Below, one piece after another: positions 1 through 6,400 of a DNA stretch of 14,489 nt. The DNA is from Pedobacter sp. (GTDB lineage: Bacteria; Bacteroidota; Bacteroidia; Sphingobacteriales; Sphingobacteriaceae). A model generated the notes under the pieces. The model worked only from the letters and a program-made list of their open reading frames with translations. It had not been told where the DNA came from and searched no databases. Position 1 is the stretch's first letter. Each line of letters starts with the position of its first letter. The translations under genes and the position numbers were made by a program. The DNA lies in the NCBI GenBank assembly GCA_030149995.1, contig JASLGV010000095.1, positions 1 to 14,489 on the forward strand, in the 5' to 3' direction.

Positions 1-48
1 AGAGGAAGTAAATAAGAGAAGGGTAGGTAAGAGTAGTTTTTTATTCAT
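1..48 (-). CDS. Start of an unidentified gene with a signal-peptide-like N-terminus (partial)
   Basis: Read on the minus strand, an ATG at 48-46 opens a frame that stays open to the window edge, giving MNKKLLLPTLLLFTSS (16 residues). Two lysines followed by a leucine-rich hydrophobic core is the pattern of a Sec signal peptide or lipoprotein signal, so the product is probably exported. Nothing of the mature protein is visible, so no function can be given. It lies downstream of accD on the same strand but beyond the accD terminator, so it is probably a separate transcription unit. No ribosome-binding site is visible, which is normal here. The evidence is only 16 codons and the call could be chance. 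Confidence 0.5.
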   Translation of the reverse strand, partial: MNKKLLLPTLLLFTSS

Positions 49-171
49 ATTCAGGTTGGTTTTAATAGAAAGGCTAATGTATGAATTCAGGGATGCTTTT
101 GCTGCTGGTTAATGAAAATGTTGCAATTACTAAAGGTGTAACAGCGTTGTATACCGGGAAATAACAGGGAT

Positions 172-214
172 AAAAAAAGCACGCTTTGAGGTTGTTGCCT
201 AAAAGCGTGCTTTT
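172..214 (-). terminator. Rho-independent terminator of accD
   Basis: The 13-bp stem AAAAGCACGCTTT (175-187) pairs with AAAGCGTGCTTTT (202-214) around a 14-nt loop. On the minus strand the stem is followed by a run of seven T (172-178 read as A on the plus strand). It lies 25 bp past the accD stop, in the right place and orientation to end accD transcription. The A/T-flanked stem could also work in the other direction. Confidence 0.85.
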
Positions 215-238
215 ATATAATAATAGGGGTAAGCCTGA

Positions 239-1084
239 TTAGTTATTCATCATGTTAATGAAAGAAGCCAGTTTTGCTTTCATGGCTCTTCTGTCTACGA
301 TAAAGTCTAAGAAACCGTGTTCGAGCACAAACTCGGCTGTCTGAAAACCTTTAGGAAGATCTTTTTTGATGGTTTCTTTAATAACCCTTGGTCCGGCAAA
401 ACCAATTAATGCGCCTGGTTCTGCGATGTTAATATCGCCCAGCATGGCATAAGATGCGGTAACGCCACCGGTTGTCGGATCAGTTAATAAAGAAATATAA
501 GGCACTTTTGCCTGGCTTAACAGGGCAAGTTTAGCCGATGTTTTGGCCATTTGCATTAAGGAGAATGCAGCCTCCATCATACGTGCGCCACCAGATTTAG
601 AAATCATCAGGAAGGGAACTTTATGCTTAATGCTGTAATCGATACAGCGGGCAATCTTTTCGCCCACTACAGAACCCATCGAACCACCTATAAACGAAAA
701 ATCCATGCAGGCAATTACGAGGTCTTGTCCATCTATCTTACCTGAGGCTGCTCTGATGGCATCTTTAAGGCCTGTTTTGGCCATGCTTTCTTTAATCCTG
801 TCTGTATAAGGTTTATTATCGTTAAAGTTTAGTGGATCGCCCGAGGTTAAATTTGGGAATAATTCTTTGAACTCGTTGTGATCAAATAATACTTCGAAAT
901 ATTCTTTTGAACCGATTCTTAGGTGATGGTTGCAATAATGGCAAACATATTTGTTTTCCTGAAGTTCTGCCTGATGTAGTGGCTTTTTGCAGTTTGGACA
1001 TTTATTCCACACCCCATCCGGTGCTTCTTTTTTCTCTTCGGTTGTGGTAATGATACCTTTATTTTCTCTCTTAAACCAAGCCAT
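239..1084 (-). CDS. accD: Acetyl-CoA carboxylase carboxyltransferase subunit beta
   Basis: This is the beta half of the carboxyltransferase of acetyl-CoA carboxylase. Together with AccA it moves the carboxyl group from carboxybiotin on AccB to acetyl-CoA, making malonyl-CoA, the committed step of fatty-acid synthesis in the cytoplasm. The 281-residue protein starts with the bacterial AccD zinc ribbon: C29, C32, C48 and C51 in a CPNC...CHYC arrangement. The crotonase-fold carboxyltransferase domain follows from about residue 65. It includes [13 protein letters not shown], the SGGARMMEA oxyanion/acyl-CoA segment near 163-171, and [16 protein letters not shown] with [15 protein letters not shown], all highly typical of AccD. 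Length fits the family. accA is not in the window. The gene is divergent from fbaA, and the shared upstream region contains a perfect dyad (1149-1167). A weak promoter candidate lies on the minus strand (TTTCTTTG at 1116-1109, TTG at 1137-1135, 18-nt spacer). Confidence 0.97.
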   Translation of the reverse strand: MAWFKRENKGIITTTEEKKEAPDGVWNKCPNCKKPLHQAELQENKYVCHYCNHHLRIGSKEYFEVLFDHNEFKELFPNLTSGDPLNFNDNKPYTDRIKESMAKTGLKDAIRAASGKIDGQDLVIACMDFSFIGGSMGSVVGEKIARCIDYSIKHKVPFLMISKSGGARMMEAAFSLMQMAKTSAKLALLSQAKVPYISLLTDPTTGGVTASYAMLGDINIAEPGALIGFAGPRVIKETIKKDLPKGFQTAEFVLEHGFLDFIVDRRAMKAKLASFINMMNN

Positions 1085-1148
1085 ATAATTTTTTAAAGAA
1101 TTGGATTACAAAGAAACAAAAAATAATGATAAGTCAAGTAATTGTATT

Positions 1149-1190
1149 TAGTGTAACATTTACACTATGCATAATGTATTTTTCACACTA
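1149..1190. promoter_or_regulatory. Candidate operator: perfect dyad plus third half-site between accD and fbaA
   Basis: TAGTGTAA (1149-1156), CAT, TTACACTA (1160-1167) is a perfect 8-bp inverted repeat with a 3-nt spacer. A third near-copy of the right half, TCACACTA (one mismatch), lies at 1183-1190 in the same orientation, 23 bp away, about two helical turns. The geometry suits a dimeric DNA-binding regulator in the divergent accD/fbaA promoter region, with the dyad just upstream of the weak accD -33 candidate. There is no T-run after it and the stem is A/T-rich, so a transcription terminator is unlikely. The regulator is unknown. Confidence 0.45.
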
Positions 1191-1288
1191 AACAGGCTTT
1201 ATTTTTGTTTAAAGCGAATAAATATCCGGTTTTGAAGGTGTAAATTATTATTTTTTTTATAACTTCGATTTAATAAATAAAATATATA

Positions 1289-2368
1289 ATGAGTTTAAAA
1301 GGCTATAAAGGCGTAATTTACGGCGATGCCGTTCAGGAATTATTTGAGCAGGCAAAAAAACATCAGTTTGCTTTACCTGCAGTAAACGTTACCGGTACCA
1401 ATACGGTTAACGCGGTTTTAGAAACTGCAAAGGCAGTAAATTCGCCGGTTATTATTCAGTTATCAAATGGTGGTGCACAGTTCTATGCTGGTAAAACATT
1501 GGATAACGATAAATTACAGGCATGTGTATTAGGTGCTGTATCGGCAGCTAAGCATGTACATTTATTGGCAGAGCATTATGGTGTTGCAGTTGTATTACAT
1601 ACAGACCACGCTGCTAAAAAATTATTGCCTTGGATTGATGGCCTTTTAGACCATGGAGAAAAATTCTTTGCAGAAACAGGCAAACCGTTGTTCTCTTCGC
1701 ACATGCTGGATCTTTCTGAAGAGCCAATTGAAGAAAATATTGAAATTTCAGCTAAGTACTTAGCGCGTATGTCTAAATTAAACATGACCATTGAAATTGA
1801 ACTGGGTGTTACCGGTGGTGAAGAAGATGGTGTGGATAACAGCGATGTAGACAGCTCTAAATTATATACCCAGCCAAGTGAAGTTGCTTATGCTTACGAA
1901 GAACTAAGCAAAGTTTCACCTCGTTTTACAGTGGCAGCCGCTTTTGGTAACGTACACGGTGTTTACAAACCAGGCAATGTAAAATTACAACCGGTTATCT
2001 TGAAAAACTCTCAGGATTTTATCAGAGAGAAATACAATTTAACACCAGAGAAACCAATCAATTTCGTTTTCCACGGTGGCTCGGGTTCTTCTCAGGAAGA
2101 AATTCGCGAAGCGATTTCATACGGTGCTATTAAAATGAACATCGATACAGATATGCAATGGGCATTCTGGGAAGGTATTCTTGAGTATTACAAAAAGAAC
2201 GAAGGTTACCTGCAAGGCCAGATCGGTAATCCGGAAGGAGATGATAAACCTAATAAGAAATATTACGATCCACGTGTTTGGTTACGTAAAGGTGAAGAAG
2301 CTTTCGTAAAACGTTTATCTCAGGCTTTTGAAGATCTGAACTGCGTAAATGTAAACGATAAACTTTAA
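1289..2368 (+). CDS. fbaA: Class II fructose-bisphosphate aldolase
   Basis: This is the zinc-dependent aldolase of glycolysis and gluconeogenesis, which reversibly cleaves fructose-1,6-bisphosphate into dihydroxyacetone phosphate and glyceraldehyde-3-phosphate. The 359-residue length equals that of E. coli FbaA, and the sequence follows the FbaA (class IIA) type throughout. HTDHAAKKLLPWIDGLL holds the catalytic Asp (D106) and a zinc His (H107). EIELGVTGGEEDG (from about 169) carries the second metal-site Glu (E171). FGNVHGVYKPG contains zinc ligand H223, FHGGSGSS contains H262, and NIDTDMQWA (284-292) binds substrate phosphate. The ATG is in an A/T-rich leader without Shine-Dalgarno sequence. 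A weak -7 candidate, TAACTTCG at 1260-1267 (one mismatch), would give a leader of about 17 nt, but its upstream TTTTG (1230-1234) is too far away for a confident promoter call. A strong terminator follows. Confidence 0.97.
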   Translation: MSLKGYKGVIYGDAVQELFEQAKKHQFALPAVNVTGTNTVNAVLETAKAVNSPVIIQLSNGGAQFYAGKTLDNDKLQACVLGAVSAAKHVHLLAEHYGVAVVLHTDHAAKKLLPWIDGLLDHGEKFFAETGKPLFSSHMLDLSEEPIEENIEISAKYLARMSKLNMTIEIELGVTGGEEDGVDNSDVDSSKLYTQPSEVAYAYEELSKVSPRFTVAAAFGNVHGVYKPGNVKLQPVILKNSQDFIREKYNLTPEKPINFVFHGGSGSSQEEIREAISYGAIKMNIDTDMQWAFWEGILEYYKKNEGYLQGQIGNPEGDDKPNKKYYDPRVWLRKGEEAFVKRLSQAFEDLNCVNVNDKL

Positions 2369-2417
2369 GAGCAGCATTGTTAAAAGGGACATAATTTGTT
2401 TCTTTCATTTAAAATTT

Positions 2418-2450
2418 AAAACGCCATAGGTTTAAAACTTATGGCGTTTT
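2418..2450 (+). terminator. Rho-independent terminator of fbaA
   Basis: AAAACGCCATA (2418-2428) pairs perfectly with TATGGCGTTTT (2440-2450). The inner bases GTTT (2430-2433) and AAAC (2435-2438) could extend the pairing. The arm ends in TTTT and is followed by a T-rich tract (AGTTTGTTTG). It is 50 bp past the fbaA stop and 38 bp before the next start codon. Confidence 0.85.
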
Positions 2451-2488
2451 AGTTTGTTTGAGCATATATCTGAACAAACATGAAATAA

Positions 2489-2974
2489 ATGAAAAAGCAT
2501 ACAACAACATCGAAAAAAAGTAATTTCTTTGAGAATTTTGCCAACGCAGCTACGAAGTTTACCGGTAGTTCAATGGCCTTTATACTGGCTGCTTTAACCG
2601 TAATAGCCTGGGCACTTACCGGCCCTATATTCCATTATTCGGAAACCTGGCAGCTGATTATCAACACCGGGACCACCATTATTACTTTTTTAATGGTTTT
2701 CCTGATTCAGAAGGCACAGAATAAAGATGGTAAAGCCATACAGTTAAAGCTTAACGAGCTAATTGCGGCACACGACCGGGCCAGCAACCGGATGGTTGAT
2801 ATTGAAGACCTGACGGAGCAAGAGCTTGATCAGCTGCATAAATTTTATGTTACACTGGCAATTTTAGCAAAAAAAGAAGCGGATATTCACTGTTCACATT
2901 CAATCGACATTGCTAATGAAGTAAATAAGCTGAAATTAGCAACGAATAAACATTTTAAAAAGAAACAATCATGA
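2489..2974 (+). CDS. Low-affinity iron permease family small membrane protein
   Basis: This 161-residue protein resembles the bacterial low-affinity iron permease family (Pfam PF04120, named after yeast Fet4). The hallmark core is present: FENFANAATKFTGSS, then a first membrane segment (about 28-48, ending WALTGPIF), a short loop with SETWQLIINT, and a second membrane segment (about 55-75, TTIITFLMVFLIQ) followed by QNKDGKAIQLKLNELI. The rest is a charged, probably cytoplasmic tail (80-161) including DIEDLTEQELDQL. Metal transport by these short two-helix bacterial proteins is inferred from the family name; I see no direct evidence for the substrate. The stop codon overlaps the start of the downstream acetyltransferase by ATGA, implying translational coupling. 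A two-codon open frame (ATG AAA TAA, 2480-2488) abuts the start codon. Confidence 0.85.
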   Translation: MKKHTTTSKKSNFFENFANAATKFTGSSMAFILAALTVIAWALTGPIFHYSETWQLIINTGTTIITFLMVFLIQKAQNKDGKAIQLKLNELIAAHDRASNRMVDIEDLTEQELDQLHKFYVTLAILAKKEADIHCSHSIDIANEVNKLKLATNKHFKKKQS

Positions 2975-3393
2975 GTTTGCAGGTTCAAAAAGTAAACCAT
3001 CCCGAGGATCTGGATAAAGTATTTGCCATCCGGAAAATCGTTTTTGTAGAAGAACAACATTGCCCGCCGGAGCTCGAGTGGGAACATGAAGAGGAGTCTG
3101 TTCATTTTCTGGCCACCATAAACGGGCAACCTTGCGGAGCCTGTCGCTGGCGTAAAACAGATAAAGGCTATAAACTGGAGCGTTTTGCCGTATTAAAAGA
3201 ATTTAGAGGGCAGGGTGTAGGCCGCGCACTGATTGCCGAAGCTTTATCAGATCTGCCTAATGATGCAGATTATGTTTATTTAAACGCACAGCTGGATGCC
3301 ATGAGTCTGTACGCAAAGTTTGGTTTTGTGGCTGAAGGGGAACAGTTTGAGGAGGCAGGGATCCAGCATTTTAAAATGGTTAAAAAGGCTTGA
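2971..3393 (+). CDS. GNAT family N-acetyltransferase
   Basis: This is a 140-residue single-domain GCN5-related acetyltransferase, expected to use acetyl-CoA to acetylate an amine; the acceptor cannot be read from the sequence. The N-terminal IRKIVFVEEQHCPPELEWE (20-38) is the typical opening of the YjcF/ElaA-like subgroup. Motif A is LERFAVLKEFRGQGVGRAL (69-87), with RGQGVG forming the acetyl-CoA pyrophosphate loop. LNAQLDAMSLYAKFGFVAEGEQF (104-126) is motif B with the usual YxxxGF, and GIQHFKM (130-136) is the conserved end of the subgroup. The start overlaps the preceding stop (ATGA), so it is very probably in an operon with the membrane protein. It converges on the HMG-CoA lyase gene. Confidence 0.92.
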   Translation: MSLQVQKVNHPEDLDKVFAIRKIVFVEEQHCPPELEWEHEEESVHFLATINGQPCGACRWRKTDKGYKLERFAVLKEFRGQGVGRALIAEALSDLPNDADYVYLNAQLDAMSLYAKFGFVAEGEQFEEAGIQHFKMVKKA

Positions 3394-3402
3394 TTAGGTG
3401 AT

Positions 3403-3459
3403 TAGCCACGGAAACCACGGAAAAGGAAAAATATCTTCCATGTACTTTGTCCGTGGCTA
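3403..3459. repeat. Repeat-like element with tandem CCACGGAAA and a 10-bp inverted repeat
   Basis: TAGCCACGGA (3403-3412) and TCCGTGGCTA (3450-3459) form a perfect 10-bp inverted repeat around 37 nt. Within the left side, CCACGGAAA is repeated exactly in tandem (3406-3414 and 3415-3423). It fills almost the whole gap between the convergent acetyltransferase and HMG-CoA lyase genes. It may act as a bidirectional hairpin ending both transcripts, but it lacks a T-tract, so a dispersed intergenic repeat of the type often found at convergent gene ends is at least as likely. Confidence 0.5.
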
Positions 3460-3463
3460 TTCA

Positions 3464-4324
3464 TTACCTAAAGATCTTACCCGATAAAACCATTGCTTCT
3501 TTCCATTTATCCATATTTAAATTCAGCTGTTCTCCTTTAGAGGTTAAATACTGAATAACCTCTTCAGTAGCGATATTACCGGTCAGATCATCAGCGGCCA
3601 TCGGACAGCCACCAAAGCCTTTTAATGCCGAATCTATTCGCTTACAGCCGGTTTGATACACGGCTTCTATCTTTTCAAGTCGTTGCTCAGGTGTAGAATG
3701 CAGGTGAACACCAATTTCTGTTTGCGGGAAACGGTCAATTAATTTTGGTAGTATACTGCTGATTTTGTCGGCACTTGATACACCAACGGTATCTGCCAGG
3801 GAGAGAATCCGGACACCTTTTTCAACCAATATACCGGCCCATTTTTCCACAATCTCAAAGTTCCACTCATCCCCATAAGGATTTCCAAATCCCATGGAAA
3901 GGTATACAACAGCCTGTTTATCTTGTTTATAACAAAGTCCGAGCATTTCTTCTACCGTATGGAGAGACTGCTCAATGCTTGAGTTGGTGTTGCGTTGCTG
4001 AAAGGTTTCTGAAATGGAAAAAGGAAAACCCAGATAATCTATTTGTTTATGTTGAACCGCAGTTTCTACACCGCGTAAATTTGCTACAATGGCCAGCAGA
4101 CGGGTATTGGTGGTGCTTAAATCCAAACCATCCAGTACCCGGGTGGTATCGGCCATTTGTGGAATGGCTTTGGCAGATACAAAACTTCCAAAATCGAGGG
4201 TGTCAAATCCTACCTGTAAAAGGGTATTCAGATAGTCAATTTTTAAAGTTGTGGGAACAAAATCGTGCAGGCCCTGCATGGCATCGCGCGGACATTCGAT
4301 TAATTTAAATTGCTTGTTGCTCAT
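3464..4324 (-). CDS. Hydroxymethylglutaryl-CoA lyase (HMGL-like TIM-barrel lyase)
   Basis: Predicted to split 3-hydroxy-3-methylglutaryl-CoA into acetyl-CoA and acetoacetate, the last step of leucine breakdown. The 286-residue protein is a DRE-TIM metallolyase. IECPRDAMQG holds the metal-binding and catalytic Arg-Asp pair (R13, D14). FGSFVSAKAIPQMADT (45-60) matches the family segment SFVSPKWVPQMAD. The metal-binding HxH is H207/H209 (GVHLHST). GFGGCPMAADDLTGNIATEEV (237-257) carries the mobile-loop Cys (C240) and N250, the best signature for HMG-CoA lyase over other members. Two motifs differ from the usual form: CPRDAMQ in place of GPRDGLQ, and HLHST in place of HFHDT, so the exact substrate is slightly less certain. 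It is downstream of mgsA on the same strand after two hairpins, so read-through may be limited. The gene symbol (mvaB is often used) is left blank because of these differences. Confidence 0.85.
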   Translation of the reverse strand: MSNKQFKLIECPRDAMQGLHDFVPTTLKIDYLNTLLQVGFDTLDFGSFVSAKAIPQMADTTRVLDGLDLSTTNTRLLAIVANLRGVETAVQHKQIDYLGFPFSISETFQQRNTNSSIEQSLHTVEEMLGLCYKQDKQAVVYLSMGFGNPYGDEWNFEIVEKWAGILVEKGVRILSLADTVGVSSADKISSILPKLIDRFPQTEIGVHLHSTPEQRLEKIEAVYQTGCKRIDSALKGFGGCPMAADDLTGNIATEEVIQYLTSKGEQLNLNMDKWKEAMVLSGKIFR

Positions 4325-4354
4325 AAAGTTTATTTGGTTGGTTGTTGTGAGGGC

Positions 4355-4403
4355 AACCTGCTGCCGCAGGTTTTAGAAACCGGAAACTTATAATTTCCGG
4401 TTT
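4355..4403 (-). terminator. Two tandem hairpins at the mgsA 3' end, before HMG-CoA lyase
   Basis: Reading the minus strand, the first hairpin pairs AAACCGGAAA (4403-4394) with TTTCCGGTTT (4386-4377), a perfect 10-bp stem with a 7-nt loop. Its 5' arm contains the last sense codons of mgsA, and the stop codon sits in the loop. It is followed by CTAAAA, then a second hairpin, AACCTGC / GCAGGTT (4372-4366 with 4361-4355), with a 4-nt loop. The T-tract after either is poor, so this may be a partial terminator, an attenuator or an mRNA-end stabiliser. Confidence 0.55.
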
Positions 4404-4837
4404 TTATAATCGTCGTAATCGGTTAAAGAGACCTCATAAGTACCATTCATGTAAGGCGAAGATACCAGGAAATCGGCTGTAGCCACATCACAGGCCATGG
4501 GAATGTTCCATACAATGCCGATGCGAAGTAAAGCTTTTACATCCGGATCGTGTGGCTGTGCTTCCATTGGATCCCAGAAAAAGATGAGGATATCAATCTG
4601 ACCTTCTGCAATGAGCGACCCGATCTGCTGATCGCCGCCCAGCGGCCCGCTTAAAAGTTTCCTTACAGGTAAATTTAAATGTGTTTCTATCAGTTTACCT
4701 GTGGTGCCTGTTGCCAGCAGGTTGTGATTGGATAGGCTTTCTTTGTTTTTTAGTGCCCATTTCAGTAAATCATCTTTACGGTTGTCGTGTGCAACCAGGG
4801 CAATCCGTTTATGTGCTTGTAAAGTCTTGAATGTCAT
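4388..4837 (-). CDS. mgsA: Methylglyoxal synthase
   Basis: Converts dihydroxyacetone phosphate to methylglyoxal and phosphate, a bypass that relieves sugar-phosphate build-up when phosphate is low. At 149 residues it is close to the 152 of E. coli MgsA. All known catalytic positions are present with a constant offset of two: H17-D18 (ALVAHD), catalytic base D69 (SGPLGGDQQIG), D89 (FFWDP) and H96 (QPHDPDVKALLR). The phosphate-binding segment LATGTTG (41-47) and the NIPMACDVATADFLVSSP ending (111-128) are also typical. It starts 27 bp after the NDH-2 stop on the same strand, suggesting co-transcription. Its last codons lie within a hairpin stem. Confidence 0.97.
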   Translation of the reverse strand: MTFKTLQAHKRIALVAHDNRKDDLLKWALKNKESLSNHNLLATGTTGKLIETHLNLPVRKLLSGPLGGDQQIGSLIAEGQIDILIFFWDPMEAQPHDPDVKALLRIGIVWNIPMACDVATADFLVSSPYMNGTYEVSLTDYDDYKNRKL

Positions 4838-4864
4838 GTGTAAATCGAAATAACAGCAGTTGTT

Positions 4865-6196
4865 CTATAAAACTTTTTGTCCGGCTACGTCCTTATTTTC
4901 TGTACGGTAATCAATGCTGCGGTCTTTGGCAAATGTTCTTATAATTAACCTCACGCCCCTGTCGTAGCTAAAGTAACTCCAGATCCAGTTGATAAATACA
5001 ATGATTTTGTTTCTGAATCCTACTAAAGTCATCAGGTGAACAAACATCCAGGTAAACCAGGCAAAAACACCCTGAAATCTTATTTTATGTAAATCTACAA
5101 CGGCTTTATTGCGGCCTACGGTTGCCATGGCACCTTTGTCAAAGTATTTAAAGGGTTCTAAGGGTTTATTTTGCTGCAAATTAACCAGGTTTTTTGCCAG
5201 TTGCTTGCCTTGTTGTATGGCTGCGGGGGCTACACCCGGGTGACCGTTTGGTGTTTCGGCCGTAATAATAGCCGAAACATCGCCAATGGCATAAATATTT
5301 TTATAACCATCTACCAGGTTGTAAATGTCTGTTTTTAACCGGTTTCCCCTTACCACACTTTCTGTATTGAGACCCGGTAACACTTCGCCTTTTACGCCGG
5401 CACTCCAGATAACAGTAGAAGAGAGGATAGAGGGTTTATCGGCCAAACTTAAAACTTGCCCGTCATAACCCATTACGCGCGTATTGTTCATCACGTTTAC
5501 GCCCATTTCTGTCAGAAAATCCCTTGCTTTTTGCTGTGCCTGTACAGACATGGCATTTAATAAGCTTGGCGAATTTTCGACCAGATAGATATTTACCTTA
5601 TGCAGATCGAGTTCTGCATAATCATTTGGAATAACATGTTTTTTAAGCTCAGAAATGGCTCCGGCGGTTTCCACACCGGTAGGCCCGCCGCCTACAACAA
5701 CAAAATTCAGCAGGGCTGTTTTTTTATCGGCATCGGTTTCGATCAGGGCTTTTTCAAAATTCTGAAGAATCAGGCTTCTTAAATCCAGTGCTTCGGGAAT
5801 GGATTTCATCGGCATGGTATTGGCTTCTATTTCCTGCTGGCCAAAGAAATTACTGGTAGAGCCGGTTGCAACAACGAGGTAATCGTAATTGATAAAACCA
5901 ATATCGGTACGGATTTTATTCTCTGCCGAAATCACTTCTGTAACCTTGGCTACACGGAAAATAAAGTTGCGCTGACCTCTGAAAATTTTTCGCAGCGGGA
6001 AAGCAATAGAATCGGGTTCGAGTCCGCCGGTTGCAACCTGGTAGAGCAGGGGCTGAAAAGTATGGTAATTATGTTTATCGATCATAACTACCTGGAAGGG
6101 CTTGTTTTTAAGTTTTTTTGCCAGTTCAATACCTCCAAATCCACCACCTACAATTACAACTCTGGGGTATTCACTTTTAGGAAGTTCTAAATTCAT
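4865..6196 (-). CDS. NAD(P)/FAD-dependent oxidoreductase, NDH-2 type NADH:quinone dehydrogenase
   Basis: Probable single-subunit, non-proton-pumping NADH dehydrogenase that passes electrons from NADH through FAD to membrane quinone. The 443-residue protein has two dinucleotide folds. The FAD site is VVIVGGGFGGIELAKKL (13-29) and the NAD(H) site is FVVVGGGPTGVETAGAISEL (165-184). TFQPLLYQVATGGLEPDSIA (46-65) is the characteristic NDH-2 segment. YDYLVVATGS (104-113) and IYAIGDVSAI (301-310) are the conserved FAD contacts, and HPGVAPAAIQQGK (319-331) includes the AxxAxQQG quinone-site motif. The C-terminus (about 376-410) has aromatic, hydrophobic stretches (FAWFTWMFVHLMTLVGF, IIVFINWIWSYF) that would attach it to the inner face of the cytoplasmic membrane. 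It is the first gene of a likely unit with mgsA. A perfect -7 element lies just upstream. Confidence 0.92.
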   Translation of the reverse strand: MNLELPKSEYPRVVIVGGGFGGIELAKKLKNKPFQVVMIDKHNYHTFQPLLYQVATGGLEPDSIAFPLRKIFRGQRNFIFRVAKVTEVISAENKIRTDIGFINYDYLVVATGSTSNFFGQQEIEANTMPMKSIPEALDLRSLILQNFEKALIETDADKKTALLNFVVVGGGPTGVETAGAISELKKHVIPNDYAELDLHKVNIYLVENSPSLLNAMSVQAQQKARDFLTEMGVNVMNNTRVMGYDGQVLSLADKPSILSSTVIWSAGVKGEVLPGLNTESVVRGNRLKTDIYNLVDGYKNIYAIGDVSAIITAETPNGHPGVAPAAIQQGKQLAKNLVNLQQNKPLEPFKYFDKGAMATVGRNKAVVDLHKIRFQGVFAWFTWMFVHLMTLVGFRNKIIVFINWIWSYFSYDRGVRLIIRTFAKDRSIDYRTENKDVAGQKVL

Positions 6197-6215
6197 TCTT
6201 TCGCGGTTTTGTACA

Positions 6216-6223
6216 CAAATGTA
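6216..6223 (-). promoter_or_regulatory. Bacteroidetes -7 promoter element upstream of NDH-2
   Basis: On the minus strand TACATTTG matches TAnnTTTG exactly, 19 bp upstream of the ATG, which would give a short leader. A TTTTG lies upstream, but only 14 nt away, so the -33 part is not well supported. Confidence 0.4.
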
Positions 6224-6344
6224 ACAAAAAGACGGCCAAAAGGTTTATGAATTCGGATGGGGTATACAGGATTAACGGGCTTGTTTTTATGCGAAATTAC
6301 ATCCTGCTTACATTAAACCTGTAGCATACGGGTATTGGATGATG

Positions 6345-6378
6345 CATAAAAAAAGCGCCCTGTTTTGCAGGGCGCTTT
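6345..6378 (-). terminator. Rho-independent terminator of secDF
   Basis: On the minus strand the perfect 11-bp G/C-rich stem AAAGCGCCCTG / CAGGGCGCTTT (arms 6378-6368 and 6362-6352) has a 5-nt loop and runs directly into T residues. It is 22 bp past the secDF stop. Confidence 0.9.
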
Positions 6379-6400
6379 ATATACTGAAGATTTTAGTGTC

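Noticed and set aside
2..112. Plus-strand open frame of 36 codons entering from the left edge, ending in TAA at 110-112
   Set aside because: The composition does not look like a real protein end, and the opposite strand offers a better signal-peptide start in the same DNA.
3775..4308. 177-codon plus-strand open frame opposite the HMG-CoA lyase gene
   Set aside because: It is antisense to a well-supported gene, rich in Trp, Pro and His as expected of a frame shadow, and has no recognisable motif.
6265..6323. Imperfect inverted repeat TACAGGATTAA / TTAAACCTGTA between NDH-2 and the secDF terminator
   Set aside because: The 37-nt loop and internal mismatch make it a weak structure, compatible with chance in A/T-rich DNA.
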